DNA from: Zelonia costaricensis
Lineage: Eukaryota > Euglenozoa > Kinetoplastea > Trypanosomatida > Trypanosomatidae
Length of the DNA: 19,676 bases
Reading direction: 5' to 3'
Assembly: GCA_030849075.1 (NCBI GenBank)
Contig: JASAOO010003058.1
Span: 1 to 19,676, forward strand
This document shows positions 14,830 to 19,676 of this stretch, one piece after another; positions within the stretch are counted from its first letter, which is position 1; each line of letters starts with the position of its first letter. The notes beneath the pieces are model-generated. The model had not been told where the DNA came from, searched no databases, and saw only the letters and a list, made by a program, of their open reading frames with translations. A program made the position numbers and the translations under genes.

Positions 14830-16050
14830 TCACGCGGCGACGTAGTCGCGCAGCTGCTGCAGCCAGCGCTCGTACTCCGCCTGCTCGACCCAGATCGAGT
14901 ACTGCCCCACAAACTCCGCAAGCTGATCATCGACGCCGCGCTCCGCCAGCCAGCTTTGAATGCCATCCAGCACCTCCTCCTCCGCTTCATCGAGATTGGG
15001 GCCGGGGTAGCCACCGAACGGGTTCGTGTACGCCGGCGCCGCCGACGATGACGATGACGGCGATGATGGTGTCGTCGCCGGGCCGTGATGCACGACGGCG
15101 TCCACGATCAGCTCCCCTTCCACGACGTCACACCGCGCCTCGATGCTGTCGTGAAAGAAGCTGTGCTCCTCAAACGGGTCGCCGTGCAGCGCATCCGCAG
15201 CCCCACCCACGTCCGCGTCCGCGTCGCTGTCACTGCCGCGGACGCGCTGCACGAAGAAGGAGAAGGGAAAGTGCTCGCCACGTACGTCGCATTCGGGGTC
15301 GAGGGAGGCGTCACGGGCGGTGAGCTGAATGCGCAGGAAGTGCCGCTCCATTACCCGCGGCACCGGAGTCGCATCGTAGGCGGGCCGCTGCGCCGCGTCA
15401 GCAGCGCCGCCATCGCCGTGGCTCCCCTGCTGCTGCTGCTGCGTGTTCTCGCGCTGCGCAGCCCCATCAGCGAGTGCCCCTGATGACGGTGCGGGTGACG
15501 GGGGTGGTGGCGGCATCCACAGTCGCCGGCCGTAGATGAAGCTGGTGCTGTCCATGTGGTGCATCGTCCACCCCACCGGCACCGGTGGCGGCCCCTCCTC
15601 CTTGTCCAGCCGCAGCTGCTCGTCCAGGATTTCCTTGTCGATGCACTTGAGAAAGGATTCCTCCGGCAGCTCCACCGCACTCGGCGGCAGCGCACTCCGC
15701 AGGGTGGGGGCGTGCATCGGCGCGGCGTCTTCCAGGCGCTCCGCCGCCGGACCTACCGCCGCCGCCGCTGCTGCACCGTTGCTGTGGGGGTCGTGGACTT
15801 CCGCGTGGTCAGCAGAGCCGGTGTTGCTGGCCGTCGCGTACGCACGGACGAGCAGCGAGGTGGCGAGTGCCGTGCGGTGCGATGCGAAGAGGCTCTGCGC
15901 CGGTGCACCGCGCTGGCGGCGAAGTCCATCCATCACGCTGGATGCTGCTGCCGCGGTGCGCGCCGTTGGTGCTGACGTCCACGACGCCGCCATGGCGACA
16001 CGTGCACGCACTGCTGCTGTGGCCGACACCGCAAGAGTGCAGCGCAGCAT
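14830..16050 (-). CDS. MAM33/p32 (p22-like) mitochondrial matrix protein
   Basis: A protein of 406 residues. The N-terminus (MLRCTLAVSATAAVRARVAM and on to about residue 75, rich in Ala, Arg and Ser, few acids) looks like a mitochondrial presequence. Family blocks follow in order: FLKCIDKEILDEQLRLD (133-149) with PVPVGWTMHH; the core strand segment HFLRIQL (237-243); HFPFSFFVQR (260-269); CDVVEGELIVDAVVHHG (307-323); and the C-terminal acidic helices PGPNLDEAEEEVLDGIQSWL (349-368) with ERGVDDQLAEFV and EYERWLQQLRDYV. This matches the MAM33/C1QBP fold, a doughnut-shaped acidic trimer of the matrix. In Trypanosoma brucei the family member p22 is an editing factor for COII mRNA. This copy is much longer because of Pro/Gln/Ser/Gly insertions at 180-225, 272-292 and 325-345. 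Whether it is the p22 orthologue or a paralogue cannot be told. Confidence 0.85.
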   Translation of the reverse strand: MLRCTLAVSATAAVRARVAMAASWTSAPTARTAAAASSVMDGLRRQRGAPAQSLFASHRTALATSLLVRAYATASNTGSADHAEVHDPHSNGAAAAAAVGPAAERLEDAAPMHAPTLRSALPPSAVELPEESFLKCIDKEILDEQLRLDKEEGPPPVPVGWTMHHMDSTSFIYGRRLWMPPPPPSPAPSSGALADGAAQRENTQQQQQGSHGDGGAADAAQRPAYDATPVPRVMERHFLRIQLTARDASLDPECDVRGEHFPFSFFVQRVRGSDSDADADVGGAADALHGDPFEEHSFFHDSIEARCDVVEGELIVDAVVHHGPATTPSSPSSSSSAAPAYTNPFGGYPGPNLDEAEEEVLDGIQSWLAERGVDDQLAEFVGQYSIWVEQAEYERWLQQLRDYVAA

Positions 16051-16116
16051 CGCGATGAGGTAGCGCCTGTGGTGCTGTTGATCAGCGCCGCCGCGTGCGC
16101 ACTGGATGCTGCACGG

Positions 16117-16255
16117 CTGCGCACAGAAGAAGCAACGAGTGGAACGTTGTGCGTTGGGTGCAATTGTGGTTCAAGAAAGCGGTGATTCTCACGAAGGCGG
16201 AGCGAAGGAGAGGAGAAAGGCGGAGGGGGAGGTGGGAAGTGGGTGAGGGCAGAAG
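16117..16255 (-). promoter_or_regulatory. Predicted trans-splice acceptor region for the MAM33-type gene
   Basis: Two candidates are visible in the gene sense. A long C/T tract (plus 16191-16250) leads to AG at 16189-16188. A shorter tract TTGCTTCTTCTG (plus 16124-16135) leads to AG at 16118-16117 (GCGCAG). The 5' UTR would be 137 or 66 nt. Confidence 0.5.
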
Positions 16256-16281
16256 GTGCTGGGGAGTCCAATCCACGCGCT

Positions 16282-16310
16282 TGTGTGTGTGTGTGTGCTT
16301 GTGCGTGTGT
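16282..16310 (-). repeat. (CA)n repeat, gene sense, upstream of the MAM33-type gene
   Basis: GT repeat on the plus strand with one CTT interruption, about 230 nt before the ATG and upstream of the splice tract. Confidence 0.85.
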
Positions 16311-17264
16311 GATGGTGGACTGAAGGGAGGACGAGCGCAAGGGCACGTCAGCGGGGCTCTGTCGCAGCGAGAAGCTCTGAGAGCACTCTTCACCGTCTTC
16401 TCCCACCGCGTGCGTGGGTGCGCCATGGGAGGAGGAGGAGGAGGAGGGGGGCAGGACTCGAGGTTCCACCGCGCTCGCTGACTGCTCGCACGCACGCACC
16501 CCCACACCCACACCAGTGTGTACGGCCATGGTGCGGAGAAGCAGCAGCTGCACGCCGTGCTGGCCGCCTACCACTTCCAACCTTCCCCTTCGCCATCCGT
16601 GAACTGGAGGAGGGGCGGAACAGGGGCATCGCTCCGGAAGGTAGCGCTTGTTGCTGGCTTGTTGTTGAAGGCGAAAAGCATGACTACGCGCACACGCATC
16701 GGCGCGGCGCTCCGGCACTCACGTCGTTGCCGCCCCCCCCCCCCGCCCCACCCTTCCCTCGCTGCGGTGAACACTCAGAGCGCTTCTGGCTGAGAGAGAG
16801 GAGGGAGGGGGGGGGGACGGCCGTGCGCAACACGCACAAGCAGGAGCTCAGGAGAGCGGGAGGGGGGGGGGTGGGGCGGAGGCGTCGAGGCAGCGTGAGG
16901 CAGGGGGGCGGCGAGACTTTTTATTTCCGCACCCCCCCGTGCGTTGCCTTCCCGCGCACGCTCGATCGCCGTCGTGGCACTCACGCCTCCGTGCCTGCCG
17001 CCTCATCGCGGCCCCGCCCTCGCTGCGGTGCGCCTCTAGAGGGAGCGGATTGCTTGCGTGTGAGTCTCTTGTGTCGGGGAAGGAAGGGGAATGTGCGCCC
17101 GGGCCCACAACTGCACCCGCGGCGGCACTACTACGTTGGCAGTGCGCGAGTTGCGTGCATGTACGCCTCTGTGTGCGGGCGTGTGTCTCCGTCATCTCAG
17201 ACGGTTGTGCGTACGCGCGAGTGTGAGCTCCAGTGTCGAGTCACGTCCTCGCACCACTTCCCGT

Positions 17265-17300
<36 letters not shown>
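17265..17300 (-). repeat. (TG)n microsatellite, gene sense
   Basis: About 18 CA units on the plus strand, in the gap downstream of the 148-residue gene. Confidence 0.95.
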
Positions 17301-17307
<7 letters not shown>

Positions 17308-17429
17308 CGCGCGGCGTCACGCGCTATTGCGTTGCCAGACTACATGTGGGAAGCGAAGAGAGGCGCGCGCGAAAAGTACGGAAAGGAAGAAGAAAGAAAG
17401 GAGGAGGTGAGGGCGACGAGAACATCAGC

Positions 17430-17491
17430 ACACACACACAGACACACACACACACACGCGCGTCCGTGTATGTGTGTGCGTGTGCATGTGT
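17430..17491. repeat. Inverted (CA)n/(GT)n pair
   Basis: A CA-rich stretch (17430-17458) is followed after about seven bases by a GT-rich stretch (17466-17490). The two arms are largely complementary and could fold into a hairpin of roughly 25 imperfect pairs on either strand. Confidence 0.7.
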
Positions 17492-18000
17492 TGCGTACAC
17501 GCGCCACCGACTAATTCACTAAGGAGAGACAGTCAGACAGACATAGAGGTGAAGGAGATCCAAGCAACAACAGCGCAGCGCGAGGCGCGAAAAGCACGCA
17601 GCTCCGCCAACCCCCCCTACCTATCACCCACAAGCGCGCACGCACATACACCTCGCACACCTCCACCCAGCTCTCCCTCTCCACCCCGTCGCGCGTGTGC
17701 GTGCGTGTGAGAGCTGAGTGGACAACGAGGGCGTAGGGAAGCGGTTCGGCGAGGAAGAGGAATGCGGAAGCGGAGGGCGGGCGGGGGGGGGAGAGAGAGC
17801 TCACCACACGCTCTGCACGAGGCGGCGTCACACGCACGCAGCCGCCACAGACGCCACCTCAAACACCAAACTAGACAAGATCGCATGACACGGTCGAATG
17901 CGCCACAGCACGCACGCGATGAGCACGAACGGGGTGGGGAAAACGTGGACACAAGCACGGCGACGCGACACACACAAAAAAGGTGCGGCTGGGTGGGGCC

Positions 18001-18447
18001 CTAGTCCATGGAGAAGACGGCACCGCGGTTCTTCCACTGCCAGCCGTTGCGGTGCATGCGCAGCGCGTACGTGCCGAGCGCGTAGAGCCAGCCCACCGTG
18101 CCGAGGAAGGAGACGCGAAGCCAGAACTTCCAGTGCAGGGGCCCGAAGAAGTTCTTCAGCGCGAAGTGGCCCATGCCGAACCAGATACCGGAGAAGGGGC
18201 GGTCGATGTGGCGCACCGGCGTCGTCAGCGGGAAGGGGGCCCAGGGATCCATGTACTGCTTGCTGTTCCACCCCTTCCACCCCACCGGGCGGGCGCGGAA
18301 GTTGGGCTCGTGGTGGGGGTGCACGCGCAGCGTGCTGAAGCGCAGGTAGGCACCCGCGCGCTCGATGCTCGCGAGCGTCGTGACGGCGCTGGCCGCCGGC
18401 GCGGCGTGGCCCTCTGCGGCCGAGCGGCGAAGTACGCTGGCGAGCAT
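18001..18447 (-). CDS. Predicted mitochondrial single-span membrane protein of unknown function
   Basis: A protein of 148 residues. Residues 1-40 (MLASVLRRSAAEG and on; Arg, Ala and Ser rich, no Asp, two Glu) look like a mitochondrial targeting presequence. The mature part begins with a His/Pro/Arg-rich segment (41-60, including RARPVGWKGW), then YMDPWAPFPLTTPVRHIDRPF (65-85). One hydrophobic span lies at about 107-128 (FWLRVSFLGTVGWLYALGTYAL), and the tail is basic and tryptophan rich (RMHRNGWQWKNRG). I do not recognise the family. Small size, a presequence, one span and many Trp/Pro/Arg residues are typical of accessory subunits of trypanosomatid respiratory complexes or ATP synthase, but that is inference. 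An upstream in-frame ATG near 18645 lies beyond the strong splice acceptor at 18555, so the ATG at 18447 is chosen. Confidence 0.75.
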   Translation of the reverse strand: MLASVLRRSAAEGHAAPAASAVTTLASIERAGAYLRFSTLRVHPHHEPNFRARPVGWKGWNSKQYMDPWAPFPLTTPVRHIDRPFSGIWFGMGHFALKNFFGPLHWKFWLRVSFLGTVGWLYALGTYALRMHRNGWQWKNRGAVFSMD

Positions 18448-18483
18448 GATTGAGCTCTGAATGAAGTCGAGGATGACAGGAGG

Positions 18484-18498
18484 GTGTGTGTGTGTGTG
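18484..18498 (-). repeat. (CA)n microsatellite, gene sense, in the 5' UTR of the 148-residue gene
   Basis: Seven GT units on the plus strand, 37 nt before the ATG and between it and the predicted acceptor. A second, longer GT repeat lies at 18647-18665, upstream of the acceptor. Confidence 0.85.
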
Positions 18499-18554
18499 AG
18501 TGCTGGATGCTGCTACGTGCTCTCTGTGTAGTGGCAGAGAGGAGATGATGATAA

Positions 18555-18592
18555 CTACAGGAGAGGGGAGGAGGGAGACGAGAGGAAAGAAG
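18555..18592 (-). promoter_or_regulatory. Predicted trans-splice acceptor for the 148-residue gene
   Basis: This is one of the clearest acceptors in the window. In the gene sense CTTCTTTCCTCTCGTCTCCC continues into CTCCTCCCCTCTCCTGTAG, with the AG at 18556-18555. The 5' UTR would be 107 nt and contains no ATG. Confidence 0.7.
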
Positions 18593-18646
18593 TGCACGCG
18601 AGCGTGACTGCGTGCCGCAAGCGGGTTATGATTGATGAAGTTCATC

Positions 18647-18665
18647 GTGTGTGTGTGTGTGTGTG
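18647..18665 (-). repeat. (CA)n microsatellite, gene sense, upstream of the acceptor
   Basis: About nine GT units on the plus strand, about 200 nt before the ATG of the 148-residue gene. Confidence 0.9.
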
Positions 18666-19604
18666 AAAGAGATCGAGAGTGAGGGGGGGGGAGGAGCGAT
18701 GGAGTCACCGTGACAAGAGGCGGGGCACGATGCGGTGACTGTGCCCGCCGCGGCGGGGGGAGGGGGGAGGGGCTCGAGGAGGGAGGGCGCGGCTTCAGAG
18801 GAGCGCTGCGCTCTCGCTGTTGTGTGGGGTACAATGCGCCGCGTGCTCGCACTGCCGTAGTGGGCTGGAGGGAGGTTGGGAGGACGAGGACGGGCGCGCG
18901 CGGCGACGCTGATGTGGGGGGGGGGGGGATCGTGCGCGTCTTGCCAGAGCCGCGAACACACACACACACACGCAATCCCAGNCATGCCACGCTCCACGAC
19001 GAGTTGTCTTTCCGTATTTGTGCGGTGTGATGCTTGCATGACGGCGGCGGAGCTGATCGAGAAAGGGCCAAGAGGGGGTGCATACACAAGGTGGGGGGCG
19101 TGAGGGGGATGCTGAGAACCTGCTTCTTGCCACCGCCCCGGCCGCCACTGCCCCATTCCCCCCTCCAACTACAAAGTCGAGACTCCTCACCGTGGATCGT
19201 CGAGATGCTGAGAGGGGGGGGGGCGGCGGGAAGCGGCGCAGGGCGGACGATGCCAACACGCGCAAACACATAAGACACACATCCAAACACACACACACAC
19301 ACAACGTTCGATGGCATACAAGCTGAGGGCTACACGAAGGAGGCCGAGAAAGGAGGAGGGGAGGGGGGGGGAGGAGTCGGTGCGGAGGCGAAAACGCAAA
19401 CACAAGCAGCGCCGCATCACACGATTGAATCTAAAGGCAGACGTGTTTGCGGCCGGCCGCGCATTCACGCACGGCACAGCTGCCGTGAAGGGAGGCGGGA
19501 GGGGGAAGGAGGGAGGGCAATCGCATGCTTCCGTCACTTACGCCCCCCCCCTTCGCCTCCCTATGCAGAGAGCGCCACGCCGAGCACCACTTGTGACAGA
19601 CTTA

Positions 19605-19632
19605 CGCACACACACACACACACACACACACG
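19605..19632 (-). repeat. (TG)n microsatellite, gene sense, near the right edge
   Basis: About 14 CA units on the plus strand. It probably belongs to the 3' UTR of the next gene to the right, which is outside the window. Confidence 0.9.
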
Positions 19633-19676
19633 ATATCTACGTAAAGATGAAGGAAGCGACAAACACGGTGAAGGTG

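Larger units (their letters stand above)
16051..18000 (-). other. Intergenic region between the 148-residue mitochondrial-type gene and the MAM33-type gene
   Basis: I see no supported gene in this 1.95 kb. It contains long (CA)n tracts on the plus strand (17265-17300 and 17430-17458), a GT-rich stretch (17466-17490) beside the latter, G runs at 16807-16816, 16862-16871 and about 17784-17791, and a C12 run at 16733-16744. Minus-strand frames (for example 16082-16513 and 15933-16718) are Pro/Ser/Arg-rich and cross the splice tract. The stretch 16930-17230 has fewer simple repeats than its surroundings but holds no convincing frame. Confidence 0.55.
18448..19676 (-). other. Intergenic region at the right edge
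   Basis: No gene is supported in this 1.2 kb. From left to right it holds the 5' leader and acceptor of the 148-residue gene, G runs (about 18686-18694, 18918-18928, 19207-19216, 19365-19372), one undetermined base at 18982, and plus-strand (CA)n repeats at 18957-18972, 19287-19303 and 19605-19632. By the polarity seen elsewhere the latter are (TG)n of an upstream gene's 3' UTR lying beyond the window. Confidence 0.55.

Noticed and set aside
17161..17214. Possible structured RNA: GTACGC/GCGTAC arms around a CCGTC/GACGG stem
   Set aside because: The stems are short with large unequal internal loops, which is common in GC-rich DNA. There is no tRNA or snoRNA pattern around it.
18982..18982. 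Single undetermined base next to a (CA)n repeat
   Set aside because: It is an assembly or base-calling ambiguity in a repeat-flanking non-coding stretch, with no effect on any gene called here.
18448..19317. Long N-terminal extension of the 148-residue protein
   Set aside because: It crosses a strong splice acceptor at 18555, contains the undetermined base and a His-Thr run, and would bury the mitochondrial presequence.
227..19676. Strand-switch region, transcription start site or centromere-like segment
   Set aside because: All supported genes point the same way across the whole window, so no switch between directional clusters is present.

Overview
The window looks like a piece of a trypanosomatid nuclear chromosome (Leishmaniinae type: Leishmania, Leptomonas or Crithidia; the species cannot be told from the sequence alone). 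The reasons are: seven intron-less protein genes all on the minus strand, as in a polycistronic transcription unit; long GC-rich intergenic regions full of (CA)n/(GT)n microsatellites and C/G homopolymers; pyrimidine tract plus AG trans-splice acceptors just upstream of the ATGs; and alanine/serine/glycine-rich low-complexity insertions in the proteins. No tRNA, rRNA, transposon, CRISPR array or plus-strand gene could be supported.

Layout in transcription order (right to left): a short mitochondrial-type single-membrane-span protein of unknown function (18001-18447); a MAM33/p32/p22-family mitochondrial acidic matrix protein (14830-16050); a MYND zinc-finger protein (12691-14007); an SFT2-type Golgi/endosomal vesicle-transport membrane protein (11351-11851); a large armadillo/HEAT-type protein that looks like the trypanosomatid Syo1/HEATR3, the 5S RNP import chaperone (6945-9881); a RavA/MoxR-type AAA+ ATPase with a long coiled coil (2636-5551); and the 5' part of methylthioadenosine phosphorylase (1-226), which runs off the left edge. 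The genes are functionally unrelated, as is normal for trypanosomatid polycistrons. They share transcription and not a pathway.

The intergenic regions (0.8-2.4 kb) hold predicted 5' UTRs, splice-acceptor tracts and 3' UTRs. Their most striking property is the polarity of dinucleotide repeats. Read in the gene sense, (CA)n lies just upstream of most start codons and (TG)n lies downstream of most stop codons. The two largest right-hand gaps (9882-11350 and 16051-18000) break this simple order and are where an extra non-coding or small transcript would be sought. The two most interesting items are the eukaryotic RavA-like ATPase and the polarised repeats. Nothing in the window amounts to a clear novel multi-gene system.
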